Shown here one piece after another: positions 17,863 to 27,428 of a DNA stretch of 64,000 nt (positions are counted from its first letter, which is position 1; each line of letters begins with the position of its first letter). The notes beneath the pieces are model-generated. The model did not search any database and was not told the origin of the DNA. It was given only the letters and a program-made list of their open reading frames with translations. The position numbers and the translations under genes were made by a program. Source of the stretch: Sphingobacteriales bacterium (GTDB lineage Bacteria; Bacteroidota; Bacteroidia; Chitinophagales; Chitinophagaceae); contig JADJGB010000008.1 in the NCBI GenBank assembly GCA_016708305.1, positions 1,302,001-1,366,000 on the forward strand. The letters are read 5' to 3'.

Positions 17863-19341
17863 ATGAGTAAAGAGATCACTCCACGAGAACAGGATTATTC
17901 GCAATGGTATAACGATTTAGTGCTGAAAGGCGATCTTGCCGACTACTCGGCGGTGAGAGGCTGCATGGTTATAAAACCTTATGGCTTCACCCTTTGGGAA
18001 AATATGAGGGATAACTTAGACAAAATGTTCAAAGATACAGGACATGTTAATGCGTACTTTCCTTTGTTTATACCCAAAAGCTTTCTTAGTAAGGAAGCAG
18101 CCCACGTTGAAGGCTTTGCCAAAGAATGTGCAGTTGTTACACACTACAGGCTGATGAATGACCCTAATGGAGGCGGAGTGGTTGTAGATCCCGAAGCCCG
18201 GCTGGAGGAAGAACTGATTGTGCGCCCAACGAGTGAAACCATCATTTGGAATACCTACAAAGGTTGGATTCAATCGTATCGCGATTTGCCAATTCTGGTC
18301 AATCAGTGGGCAAATGTGGTGCGTTGGGAAATGCGTACCCGCTTGTTTTTGCGTACGGCGGAGTTTCTGTGGCAGGAAGGTCACACAGCACACGCCACAC
18401 AGGAAGAAGCGGTGGAGGAAACCGTGAAAATGCTGAATGTTTATGCTCAGTTTGCCGAAGAGTTTATGGCAATGCCGGTTATTAAAGGTGTTAAATCCGA
18501 AAGCGAGCGGTTTGCGGGTGCGGTGGATACGTATTGCATTGAAGCGTTGATGCAGGATGGTAAGGCATTGCAGGCCGGAACTTCGCATTTTCTGGGTCAA
18601 AACTTTGCAAAAGCTTTTGAGGTTCAGTTTTTAAACAAAGAAAACCAATTAGAATATGTGTGGGCAACCAGTTGGGGAGTAAGTACCCGTTTTGTTGGCG
18701 CGCTGGTAATGGCACATAGCGATGACCAGGGATTGATTTTGCCTCCAAGAATAGCGCCGCTACAGGTGGTGATTGTGCCTATTTATAAAGGTCAGGAACA
18801 AAAAGAACAGATAGATACCAAGGTAAATATAATAATGAAGGAACTTAAATCCTTGGGAATCAGCGTAAAGTACGATGACAATGATAATGCACGCCCCGGA
18901 TGGAAATTTGCCGAATATGAAATGAAGGGTGTGCCTGTAAGGCTGGCATTAGGTGCCCGCGACTTGCAAAACAATGTGGTGGAGGTAGCCCGCCGCGATA
19001 CCAAAGAAAAAACTTCTGTTTCTCTGGAAGGCATTGCCGCTTATGTGCAACAATTGCTTCAGGATATTCAAACGGCGATGTTTGAAAAGGCGAAGGCTTA
19101 CAGAGATGAGCATATTACCAATGCCGATAGCTGGGACGAATTTGTAAAAATTCTGGATGAGAAAGGCGGATTTGTATTTGCCCATTGGGATGGCACCCCA
19201 GAAACAGAGACCGAAATCAAAGAAAAAACAAAGGCGACTGTTCGATGCATACCGATTGATGGTTCGGGAGTGGAGGATGGCGCCTGTATCCTGTCAGGTA
19301 AACCTTCCAAGCAAAGAGTTTTATTTGCACGAGCTTATTAA
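17863..19341 (+). CDS. proS: Prolyl-tRNA synthetase, archaeal/eukaryote-like (type 3)
   Basis: A 492-residue class II synthetase that charges tRNA-Pro. Motif 2 is in the VRWEMRTRLFLRTAEFLWQEGHTAH stretch, after the TSETIIWNTYKGWIQSYRDLP segment. It lacks the YbaK-like editing insertion of the long bacterial form, and the C-terminus ends in RVLFARAY, as in the archaeal-type enzymes common in Bacteroidota. The frame is intact. A leader of about 130 bases precedes it and a terminator follows. Confidence 0.96.
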   Translation: MSKEITPREQDYSQWYNDLVLKGDLADYSAVRGCMVIKPYGFTLWENMRDNLDKMFKDTGHVNAYFPLFIPKSFLSKEAAHVEGFAKECAVVTHYRLMNDPNGGGVVVDPEARLEEELIVRPTSETIIWNTYKGWIQSYRDLPILVNQWANVVRWEMRTRLFLRTAEFLWQEGHTAHATQEEAVEETVKMLNVYAQFAEEFMAMPVIKGVKSESERFAGAVDTYCIEALMQDGKALQAGTSHFLGQNFAKAFEVQFLNKENQLEYVWATSWGVSTRFVGALVMAHSDDQGLILPPRIAPLQVVIVPIYKGQEQKEQIDTKVNIIMKELKSLGISVKYDDNDNARPGWKFAEYEMKGVPVRLALGARDLQNNVVEVARRDTKEKTSVSLEGIAAYVQQLLQDIQTAMFEKAKAYRDEHITNADSWDEFVKILDEKGGFVFAHWDGTPETETEIKEKTKATVRCIPIDGSGVEDGACILSGKPSKQRVLFARAY

Positions 19342-19356
19342 GGCTCCGGGCGATAG

Positions 19357-19386
19357 GCAATAGGCAAAAGGGTTTATTGCTTTTTT
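19357..19386 (+). terminator. Terminator of proS
   Basis: GCAATA and TATTGC form a 6-bp stem around a 12-base loop, followed directly by six T. Confidence 0.55.
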
Positions 19387-19582
19387 GTGTTCCGGCTTTG
19401 ACGAAGTTTTATAGAAAACACGATTTCTATTTAAATCAATTTGTTTACCTAATCAACATACTACCTTTCATATTGATTATTGAATCTTCGGTTTTCAGTA
19501 AATATCATTAATTTTAATCATGTTGTTAAAATTAATTGTTACATTCATTATCCCCATTTTATTTGGCTCACCATTATTTACT

Positions 19583-20944
19583 GGGGACTAGGCAAAAAGT
19601 TTATGCAGTCTGAAAAGAAAGAATTTGGTATCGGTTACGCCTCTAAGGTTAGCCCTGAATAGTTTTATTTTAGCGTTGAATGATTCTGCATTGGCATTTG
19701 TATTTCGGTTATTGAAGAAATTAAGTATGTTATCTAAATTATATTTTACGGTATTAGCAACGGTATAAAACTCTTTTAATGCCTGCTCTTGTACTTTTTG
19801 TATCCATTGTTCAAACGCTGTCTTAGCAGATGCTTTTTGTTGGTTTTCGTATATGTTTCTAAAGGCTAAAGTTTGGTGGTAAGCAGTTTCTAATTCAGGG
19901 AAATATTTGAATAACAGGGTGGCTCTTTGTATTTGATTTTCTGTCCAGTCGTTTTGTTTTTTGGCTAAAATATATTTGCACCTTGCCAGTAATTGTTTGG
20001 GTGTTTCACCATTTTCCAGCATTACTGGTTCATATTTTATTTGTTGTTCTTTAGCCTTTTTAATGGCTGCATTTTCTTTGTCTAATTCTTTCCATCGCAG
20101 GTTTATTCTTATGTGTTGCAAGGCTTCCATTGCCAGTTTTATTACATGGAATCTGTCGGTAACCAGAGTGGCATTTGTAAATACCTGCTTTACGGCAGCT
20201 TCCATGTTTTTGCCATATCAAGAGTGACTTCTTTTACCTGCAAACGCTTGTGTTCACAAAGTTTCATTAGGGTGGTTATAATGTCTTTAGATAGTGTTCC
20301 TTTGATGACGGCTACCAATGTACCCTGCTTTGCCCTGCCGTTTTTGTTGGTAACAAATGTGTATAATTCTCCTTTGGATAAACTTAGTTCATCTATGCTT
20401 AGGTAGGCTCCAATGTTGTCCGGAAAAAGAAGATAATCTTCGCAGTGAGTGAGCTGGTTCCAGTCTTTAAAACCACTGCTATACTTTTTATAATGACGGT
20501 TTAATTTTGAAGGCTGTATCTGATGGTAACCAGCTATGTTGCTGATAGTATCAACCTTTGTATCAACCTGTACCTTTTAAAAATCCGATAGTTCTTTGGT
20601 TAACCCTGAACCTTCGGCTACAAATGAAAAGTCGTTTCTGATAATTTTACCAGCCTCTTTTTATGTCGCCAGCGTCTTCTTTTTATTGCCAAATAAACTG
20701 CTTTGCCACGGACTGGGAAATCCTGTAGGGTTATCTCCGTAAAACCTTTTGACTCATATTGGGTACCATCCACATCTCCCAATATCATATTCCGTTCTTC
20801 CAATGAAATCTGAAAATAAACTGACCTGTCCTTTACAAAGCATAGTTCATCTATACCTGTAATATCAAAATATTCCAATAACCCCTTGGGTAAAAAATGA
20901 CCGATATATGATGTATCCATGCAACAAAATTAGGCGTACTCCCC
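19583..20944 (-). mobile_element. ISL3-type insertion sequence, decayed
   Basis: About 1.36 kb. The ends carry imperfect 25-base inverted repeats: the left begins GGGGACTAGGC and ends TGCA, the right (complement) begins GGGGAGTACGCC and ends TGCA, with 17 of 25 positions identical by hand alignment. The single gene is an ISL3-family transposase on the minus strand. No clean 8-bp target duplication was found (tatttact versus atttaatg), so the insertion is old or the ends are slightly misplaced. It lies directly upstream of the decayed P1 peptidase gene. Confidence 0.75.
19588..20920 (-). pseudogene. ISL3-family transposase, interrupted
   Basis: The coding path starts at ATG 20920 (MDTSYIGHFLPKGLLEYFDI) and covers about 440 residues. 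The N-terminal zinc-finger-like part is followed by the DDE catalytic region: the first Asp probably lies in IGAYLSIDELSL, then KEVTLDMAK, VTDRFHVIKLAMEAL, and finally NANAESFNAKIKLFRANLRG. Three breaks are visible: one T too few in the run 20658-20662, an in-frame TAA near 20577, and one T too few in the run 20207-20211. It cannot make active protein as written. Confidence 0.85.
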
Positions 20945-20949
20945 ATTTA

Positions 20950-22064
20950 ATGAAAGTGACCCTTTTATTTTGGAACCCTGTGTTTTCGCAGAGTATTGAT
21001 AATCAGATTATTACTATAAAGATTGGGATTTTTCCGCAAGGTAAACTAAATGCAATTACCGATATTGCCGGCGTTAAAATCGGTCATTTTACATTGGAAA
21101 AAGGCGATCCTGTGCATACCGGAGTTACCGCCATTTTACCGCATGGCGGAAATCTTTTTCAGCAAAAGGTACCTGCAGCCATTTATGTAGGTAATGGTTT
21201 TGGAAAACTTGCCAGCATCACTCAGGTGCAGGAATTGGGCAATATCGAAAGCCCGATATTACTTACCAACACTTTAAGTGTGGCAAACGCCATTGATGCT
21301 GTGATAATCTACACTTTAACCCAAAAAGGAAATGAAAATATACAAAGTGTGAATGCAGTAGTGGGCGAAACCAATGACGGCTATCTCAATGACATCCGAG
21401 GCAGGCATATTACCGAATAAAACGTATTGGACGCAATAAGTAAAGCTGCTGAAGGCCCTGTAGCGCAGGGAAATGTGGGTGCCTGAACCGGAACGGTTTG
21501 CTTTGGTTTTAAGGGAGGAATTGGAACAGCCTCAAGGGTGTTGCCCAAAAACTTAGGTGGTTATACTGTGGATGTGCTGGTGCAAACCAATTTTGGAGGG
21601 GTATTGCAGATTGACGGCGTACCGGTAGGTAGGGAATTGGGAAAATTTTACCTCAGTGATAAGCTGAATAATCCTGCTGATGGCAGTTGTATCATCGTTG
21701 TTGCTACGAATGCGCCGCTGGATGCCCGAAATCTGCAAAGACTGGCCAAAAGAGCTTTTATGGGACTTGCAAAAACAGGCGGTATTGCCAGCAATGGAAG
21801 CGGCGATTATATGATTGCATTTTCTGCAAACCCTGATGTGTGTGTGCCGCATAATCCCCTGCAAAGATTGCATCAGACCGCGGTTGTTTTTAATGACCAA
21901 TATCTCCCCTTTTTATGGCAGCCATTGAAGCTACAGAGCAGGCGATTATCAATTCGCTTTTTGAAGCCAAAACCATGAAAGGGAATAGCGGAAGGGTAGT
22001 GGAAGCGCTTCCCAAGGAAAAGATACTTTCCATTTTGAAAGAATATAATCGTTATAAACCATGA
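20950..22064 (+). pseudogene. P1-family peptidase (DmpA/BapA-like), interrupted
   Basis: The path reads ITDIAGVKIGHFTLEKGD, GVTAILPHGG, VGETNDGYLNDI, then FGFKGGIGTASRV and NSLFEAKTMKGNSGRVVEALP, all blocks of the self-processing aminopeptidase family that removes N-terminal residues or cleaves beta-peptides. It has an in-frame TAA at 21418-21420, an in-frame TGA near 21484 (in GA-stop-TGTVCFGF, where Gly is expected) and a frame change near 21900. The start is unclear; ATG 20950 gives a weak signal-like leader. The insertion sequence ends six bases upstream and may have removed the original promoter. Confidence 0.8.
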
Positions 22065-22890
22065 GATAGACCTGGTTAAACAATCAGTTTGTTGAAGAAG
22101 AAAAAGCTGTCATCGGCATCCGCGATCTTGCCATCCAGAGAGGATATGGCAGTTTTGATTTTTTCAGAACCTGCAATAATAAGCCGCTTTACCTGGACGA
22201 CCACCTTGAACGATTTTTTCACTCATCAACTTTGATGCGTTTGAAGCCGCTGCATTAAAAGCATGAACTAAAGACAATTATTGAACAACTGATTGCTAAA
22301 AACAATATTCCCGAATCGGGGATTAAGATAACGCTCACAGGAGGTTATTCTAATGACGCCTACACGCCTACAGCACTCAATCTGATTATACAGCAACAAC
22401 CTGTCTTTTTTCCAAAACCTGACCAATATAGTAAAGGTCTCAGGCTTATTAGACATCATTATCAGAGAGAAGTGCCACAGGCAAAATCCATTAATTATCT
22501 GATGGGGTGTGGATGCAGGAAGCGGTGAAAAATAAAGGAGCCTGATGATGTTTTATATTATCAAAACGGTATGATTACCGAATTGCCGCGTTCAAATATT
22601 TTTATTATAACCCATGAAGATATATTTGGTAACTCCGGTTCGTAATATTTTGTACGGAGTAACCAGAAAACACATTTTTCGAATTGCTAAAAACCATTTT
22701 GAGGTACAAGAAAGAGATATTTCCTTGGATGAATTATATAAAGCCAAAGATGTATTCATTTCAAGTACTACAAAGAAGATATTACCCATTATTGAAATTG
22801 ACGAAAACATTATTGATGGCACCTGGAAATCGTACAGCGCTCCTTTTTAAAGAATTTCTGGCGTTTGTAGAAAAAGAATCTTCAAAGTAA
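22061..22890 (+). pseudogene. Class IV aminotransferase (PLP), multiply interrupted
   Basis: Conserved fold-type IV pieces are easy to read: FVEEEKAVIGIRDLAIQRG, LYLDDHLERFF, IKITLTGGYSNDAYTPTALN, REVPQAKSINYLMG (the Lys in this block is expected to bind PLP), NGMITELPRSNIFI, ILYGVTRKHIFRIAK and ISSTTKKILPI. They lie in different frames with several stops: TAG at codon 3, TAA near 22257, frame changes near 22505 and 22545, a TAA near 22645, and another frame change near 22850. Relatives are branched-chain, D-alanine or aminodeoxychorismate enzymes. ATG 22061 overlaps the peptidase stop, so the two were probably co-transcribed. Confidence 0.8.
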
Positions 22891-22898
22891 ATGCGCTG

Positions 22899-23936
22899 TT
22901 ACTCTTTATTTGCTAATTGCCCGCAGGCTGCATCAATATCCTTGCCGCGGCTCCGGCGCAGACGGGCATTCACCCTGTTTTTTTCAAGATGCTGCAGGAA
23001 GGCATTTACCTTATCTTCCGAGGGTTTTTTAAAGTGTGCATAATCAATGGGGTTGTATTCGATAATGTTGATGAGGTCTGCCGGAACCTGACGGTAAATT
23101 TTTATAAGTTCATCGGCATCTTTAAGGCTGTCATTGAAATTATCGAAAAGGATGTATTCAAAAGTGATTTCGTTTTTGGTTTGTTTGTAAAAATAATTTA
23201 GCGCATCCACCAATGATTTGAGGTTATTGGTATCATTGATGGGCATTATCTCGCTGCGCTTTTTGTCATTAGCAGCATGAAGCGAAAGCGCCAGTTTGAA
23301 CTTCACCTGGTCATCGCCCAACTGCCTGATTTGTTTGGCAATTCCGGCTGTAGAAACGGTAATACGCCTTGGGCTCATGGCCAGTGCATCCGGTGAGGTG
23401 ATGCGCTCGATTGCCTTTAATACATTCTTGTAATTCAGCAATGGCTCACCCATTCCCATAAATACAATGTTTGTAAGTTTGGCACCAAATGTTTGCAAAC
23501 TCTGTTCATTGATTAAAGCTACTTCATCAAAAATTTCATCAAAATTCAGGTTGCGGGTTCTTCCCAGATAACCTGTGGCGCAAAACTTACATCCTAAGCT
23601 GCAGCCGATTTGAGAACTGACACAGGCCGTTTTTCTTTCTTCTGTGGGTATTAATACGCCTTCCGTTTTATGATGAACGCCGGCAGCAAATCGGGTTTTG
23701 ATGGTTCCGTCATCTGAGTGTTGCGTCAAATCAATTCTTAATGATGGGAAGCTAAAATCTTCTTTCAGTTTTTCACGGAGGTCTTTGCTGAGGTTGGTCA
23801 TGGCATCAAAACTTTGCACCGGCTTCACCCACAGCCAGTTATATACCTGCTGTGCCCTGAATTTTTTATCGCCGATACTTGAAAAATATTCTTCCAGTTC
23901 TTCTAAGCTTAAGTGGCGTATGTTTTGTTGCTTCAT
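22899..23936 (-). CDS. rlmN: Dual-specificity RNA methyltransferase RlmN
   Basis: A 345-residue radical-SAM enzyme that makes 2-methyladenosine in 23S rRNA (A2503) and some tRNAs. The iron-sulfur motif is CSLGCKFC (Cys112, Cys116, Cys119). GMGEPLLNY follows, and the C-terminal segment RRSRGKDIDAACGQL holds the second catalytic Cys (Cys338). Length and motifs are complete. Its -7 box is only 4 bases from the ATG. Confidence 0.97.
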   Translation of the reverse strand: MKQQNIRHLSLEELEEYFSSIGDKKFRAQQVYNWLWVKPVQSFDAMTNLSKDLREKLKEDFSFPSLRIDLTQHSDDGTIKTRFAAGVHHKTEGVLIPTEERKTACVSSQIGCSLGCKFCATGYLGRTRNLNFDEIFDEVALINEQSLQTFGAKLTNIVFMGMGEPLLNYKNVLKAIERITSPDALAMSPRRITVSTAGIAKQIRQLGDDQVKFKLALSLHAANDKKRSEIMPINDTNNLKSLVDALNYFYKQTKNEITFEYILFDNFNDSLKDADELIKIYRQVPADLINIIEYNPIDYAHFKKPSEDKVNAFLQHLEKNRVNARLRRSRGKDIDAACGQLANKE

Positions 23937-23940
23937 TTTG

Positions 23941-23948
23941 CAAAGATA
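23941..23948 (-). promoter_or_regulatory. -7 promoter box of rlmN, 4 bases from the ATG
   Basis: The minus strand reads TATCTTTG, CAAA, ATG. The match to TAnnTTTG is exact and the mRNA should be leaderless or nearly so. Confidence 0.6.
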
Positions 23949-23969
23949 AGAAAGGGTAGGAGAATAAGA

Positions 23970-24215
23970 GGTTAGCAGATTACAGATTACAGATTGCTGA
24001 TTTGTGATTTATGATTTATGATTGCAGATAACAGATTACAAATGGCAGATTGCTTAGCTTAAAGCCTACAGCTTATCGCTTTTATTGTCGTAGCGTTTTG
24101 AAATTAGATGTTAGACGTTAGACGTTAGATTTAAAATTTGTGATTGCAGATTGCTAATTGCTTAAAGCGTACAGCGTACAGCCTAAGCCTACAACCTACT
24201 GCTTATTGCTTTTGA
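23970..24215. repeat. Heptamer-repeat array, opposite orientation (copy 4)
   Basis: Serial 7-mers on the plus strand include gattaca, gattgct, gatttgt and gatttat. Further on are cttaaagcctacagctta and three TTAGACG-like words. The complement shares with the 4351 array a core reading TTTCAAAACGCTACG (there TTTTCAAAATGCTACG) and agctgtaggcttta. It fills the gap between rlmN and the dehydrogenase gene; no gene was seen in the remaining bases to 24310. Confidence 0.8.
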
Positions 24216-24310
24216 ATCGGCATAATAAAAAGTGCTTTTTTGATATATTTCTATCCTCAACTTTTTCTATACTTTAACCTTCATCTTAGCCTTTTTCTCT
24301 ATATTCTCCC

Positions 24311-25234
24311 TTACCTGATGTTCAACTTCTCCAGCGTTACCGTCACCATTTTTATAAATGCCTCATGGCTATAACCCGCAATATGAGGTGTTACAATTAC
24401 ATTGGGCTGGTTAGTAAGCCATTCGAGTTGCTCTTTTTCTTTTTCGTTGTAGGAGCTAAGCTTTTCATTTTCCAACACATCGAGGCAGGCGCCTGCTATT
24501 AATCCTTCTTTCAACCCCCAGATGAGGTCGTCAGTATTTACCACCTTTCCTCTGGAAGCGTTGATAATAAAGGGTTTCTGCTCCATTTTTTGGATTAGTT
24601 CTTTATTAAGCATATAGTGTGTAAATTCGGTCAGCGGCACGTTGAAGCTGATAATATCTGCATATTTGCAAACCTGCTCTAATGAGGCTTCTTTTAAAAA
24701 GTCATGTGCAAAATCATTTTTATATTTATCATAAGCCAGAACGGTAACATTGAAGGGCACCAGCAAACGGGCAAAAGCGCCACCCGTATTTCCATATCCA
24801 ATGATACCTACAGTTTTGCCAGTCAACTCGGTCCCTCTGTTTTCGTCACGCTTCCAGATACCCTGTTTTACTTCGTTGTAAGCAATATTTATTTTGTTCA
24901 TCAGCATCAGAATCATTGCCAGGGAGTGCTCGGCCACAGCATTTCTGTTTCCTTCGGGGCTGCTCACACAAAGAATGTTTTTGCTTTCGGCATAAGGCAC
25001 ATCCACTAATTCCATGCCACTGCCAAGGCGACCAATCCATTTCAGGTGAGGCGCTGCATCAATCAAAGCCCTGTCCACAGTAATTCGTGTGGTAAGCACG
25101 ATACCGGTAGCATCGCCAATTTGTTCTTTGAGTTCATCATAAGAAATAGCAGGCGCATAATTTACCTCATACCCTTTTTCTGTAAGAAACTCCTGCAAAT
25201 AGGGGTGGGCCTTGCCCGTAATAATTACTTTCAT
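24311..25234 (-). CDS. D-isomer-specific 2-hydroxyacid dehydrogenase
   Basis: A 307-residue NAD-dependent dehydrogenase related to SerA. The cofactor-binding motif is GKTVGIIGYGNTGGAFARLL, with an Asp in VLAYDKYK as the usual ribose-binding position. The catalytic Arg is expected in NASRGKVVNT, the Glu near CLDVLENEKL and the His in VTPHIAGYSHEA. There is no ACT domain, so this is a short form. The exact hydroxyacid is unknown. It follows rsmA on the same strand, ten bases after the repaired rsmA stop. Confidence 0.92.
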   Translation of the reverse strand: MKVIITGKAHPYLQEFLTEKGYEVNYAPAISYDELKEQIGDATGIVLTTRITVDRALIDAAPHLKWIGRLGSGMELVDVPYAESKNILCVSSPEGNRNAVAEHSLAMILMLMNKINIAYNEVKQGIWKRDENRGTELTGKTVGIIGYGNTGGAFARLLVPFNVTVLAYDKYKNDFAHDFLKEASLEQVCKYADIISFNVPLTEFTHYMLNKELIQKMEQKPFIINASRGKVVNTDDLIWGLKEGLIAGACLDVLENEKLSSYNEKEKEQLEWLTNQPNVIVTPHIAGYSHEAFIKMVTVTLEKLNIR

Positions 25235-25243
25235 ATTAAAATA

Positions 25244-25997
25244 TCATTTCATTTTAAAGGTTAAAGTTGAAAAATCTTTTACTGATAATTGTTCTGCTCT
25301 TTTATCAAAAAATAGTATCGTTTAAAACTTCTTCCGGGAAAATTCCTCTGACGGCATTGCGCAAAGTTTTTCTTCTTTGGTTAAAAGCCGTTTTTACTAG
25401 TCTGAAGAAGGTTTTTTCGCTTTTCATATCTTCAATATTGCTTTTTCGCAATAATTTAATTACGCCGCTTTTTACCTTAGGCGGCGGATTGAAGCAGTTT
25501 TCATGCACATCAAACAGATATTTTACCTCATAAAAAGCCTGTACCAGCACACTCAATACGCCATACACTTTATTGCCAGACGGTGAAGCCACTCGCTGTG
25601 CCACTTCCTTTTGAAACATGCCTACCACCACCGGTACCTGCTCTTTCCACTCCAGAATTTTGAACAAAATTTGAGTAGAAATATTGTAAGGAAAATTTCC
25701 TGCAATATTAAATTCGTTATCAAATGGCGGTTGCGAATCCAGAAAGCTCTCATGAATAATCCTGCCCTCGAGTTCGGGATAGGTTTTTAGTAAAAAAATC
25801 ACTTTTTCTTCATCTAATTCCACTGCTTTAAAATCAATGTCCGGTATCTTTATCAGGTATTTGGTAAGCGCCCCGCCACCCGGGCCTACCTCCAGCAATT
25901 GTGAAAATGTGTCTTCGCTGATAGCCTCAACAATTTTTCTGCAAATATTTTCATCTTTCAGAAAGTGTTGACCCAGCGACTTTTTTAGCGAATACAT
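25244..25997 (-). CDS. rsmA: 16S rRNA dimethyltransferase (KsgA), frameshifted near the end
   Basis: This enzyme dimethylates A1518 and A1519 of 16S rRNA late in 30S assembly. The N-terminus SLGQHFLKDENICRKIVEAI, the SAM-binding LLEVGPGGGALTKYL and the catalytic NFPY (in AGNFPYNIST) are all present. The frame stops at 25305 after 230 residues. One A fewer in the run 25307-25312 restores KRAEQLSVKDFSTLTFK and a stop at 25244, giving the normal length near 250. The missing tail is not catalytic. Confidence 0.94.
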
Positions 25998-26001
25998 TAG
26001 G

Positions 26002-26009
26002 CAAAATTA
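26002..26009 (-). promoter_or_regulatory. -7 promoter box of rsmA, 4 bases from the ATG
   Basis: The minus strand reads TAATTTTG, CCTA, ATG, an exact TAnnTTTG. It implies a leaderless transcript. Confidence 0.6.
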
Positions 26010-26197
26010 GGTTATTAAAGCCAAGCTGTAAGATTTGGTTGGGTGCAAATTATTCCGGTCAAAGTTTTTTTTCTTTTAACCTATATTTACTGCCGGTAAA
26101 ACATTTTGGACGTTTTGTTGTAGAAATAAAGTGATTCAATTAAAAGTGCAAGACTTTTTACCCAAATTCTTTACTTTCGCAGAATATCTTAAAAATA

Positions 26198-27217
26198 ATG
26201 AATACGAACATAAAAAGGCCGATCATTGGCGTAACCTGTGGTGATGTGAATGGCATTGGTATTGAACTGATTATAAAATCTTTTACGGATACAAGAATTG
26301 CAGAGCTTTGTACGCTGGTTATTTTTGCCAGTAATAAGGTAATAAATTTTTACAGAAAGACGGTTCCTGATTCTAATTTCAATTTCTACCATACAAAGGA
26401 TATTGACCGCCTGAATCCGAAGCAGGTAAATATTTTTAACTGCTGGGATGAGGAAGTAAATATCAACCCCGGCATATTAAATGAAACCGGTGGGAAATAT
26501 GCTGTTAAATCATTATTAACCGCCAGTACTTTCCTAAAACAAGGAAAAATTGACGGTTTGCTTACGGCTCCCATCCATAAAAATAATGTGCAGTCTGCTG
26601 ATTTTTCGTTTACAGGACATACTCCTTTTTTGAAATCCTATTTCGGAGTTTCTGATGTAGTGATGATGATGTGCGCATCCAATATGCGTGTGGCGCTTGT
26701 AACTGAGCACGTGCCTATCAGCGAGGTGGCACAGCGCATTACCACAGAAAATATCCTGAGCAAACTAAATATAATGCAAAGCAGCCTACAGAAAGATTTT
26801 GACATCAGCAGGCCGCGTATTGCAGTGCTGGGTTTAAATCCACATGCCGGCGAAAGAGGATTGGTGGGAAGTGAGGAAGAAACCATTATCAAACCTGCTA
26901 TTCGTCAGGCTAAGGATAAGGATATGCTGGTATCTGGTACTTACAGTTCTGATGCGTTTTTTGCCAGAGGCTATCATGAAAGATTTGATGCAGTGCTGGC
27001 CATGTATCACGACCAGGGACTGATTCCCTTCAAGTCTCTTGCGATTGGAGAAGGGGTGAATTTTACTGCCGGATTAAACGTAGTGCGTACTTCGCCTGAC
27101 CACGGTGTGGCTTTTGATATTGCAGGAAAGGGAGTGGCAGATCATTCATCTTTTCTTCATGCGCTTTATTTCTGTATGGATGTGATTGCCAATAGAAAAG
27201 GGTATGAAGAAGCCTGA
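26198..27217 (+). CDS. pdxA: 4-hydroxythreonine-4-phosphate dehydrogenase
   Basis: A 339-residue enzyme of pyridoxal-phosphate synthesis (DXP-dependent route), metal- and NAD-dependent. Recognisable blocks are GVTCGDVNGIGIELI at the start, the metal-binding His in FTGHTPFLKSYF, LNPHAGERGLVGSEE, and MYHDQGLIPFKSLAIGEGVN followed by VRTSPDHGVAFDIAGKG. Length is typical. It is divergent from rsmA, an arrangement also common in other bacteria. A near-consensus -7 box (TACTTTCG, 26172-26179) lies 18 bases before the ATG. Confidence 0.96.
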   Translation: MNTNIKRPIIGVTCGDVNGIGIELIIKSFTDTRIAELCTLVIFASNKVINFYRKTVPDSNFNFYHTKDIDRLNPKQVNIFNCWDEEVNINPGILNETGGKYAVKSLLTASTFLKQGKIDGLLTAPIHKNNVQSADFSFTGHTPFLKSYFGVSDVVMMMCASNMRVALVTEHVPISEVAQRITTENILSKLNIMQSSLQKDFDISRPRIAVLGLNPHAGERGLVGSEEETIIKPAIRQAKDKDMLVSGTYSSDAFFARGYHERFDAVLAMYHDQGLIPFKSLAIGEGVNFTAGLNVVRTSPDHGVAFDIAGKGVADHSSFLHALYFCMDVIANRKGYEEA

Positions 27218-27428
27218 GCCAATCCTATAAAAAAAATTATGACTGAGGCTGCCGCCAAATCAGAAGATGAAAAAATAGAAGAATAGAAGAATAGAAAAAC
27301 AAATTTTATCAGCATCGCAGCTTTAGAGAATATTTTCCACCTTTTTCTTGATAAATTCCATAAGCTACAAAGAATTTTTCTAATACTTCCTTTTCCTGCA
27401 CCTTTGCAAAAATTTTAAACAATTAACG

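Noticed and set aside
20941..20952. Target-site duplication of the ISL3 element
   Set aside because: The 8 bases flanking each end (tatttact and atttaatg) are not the same; only ATTTA is shared, which is expected by chance in AT-rich DNA.
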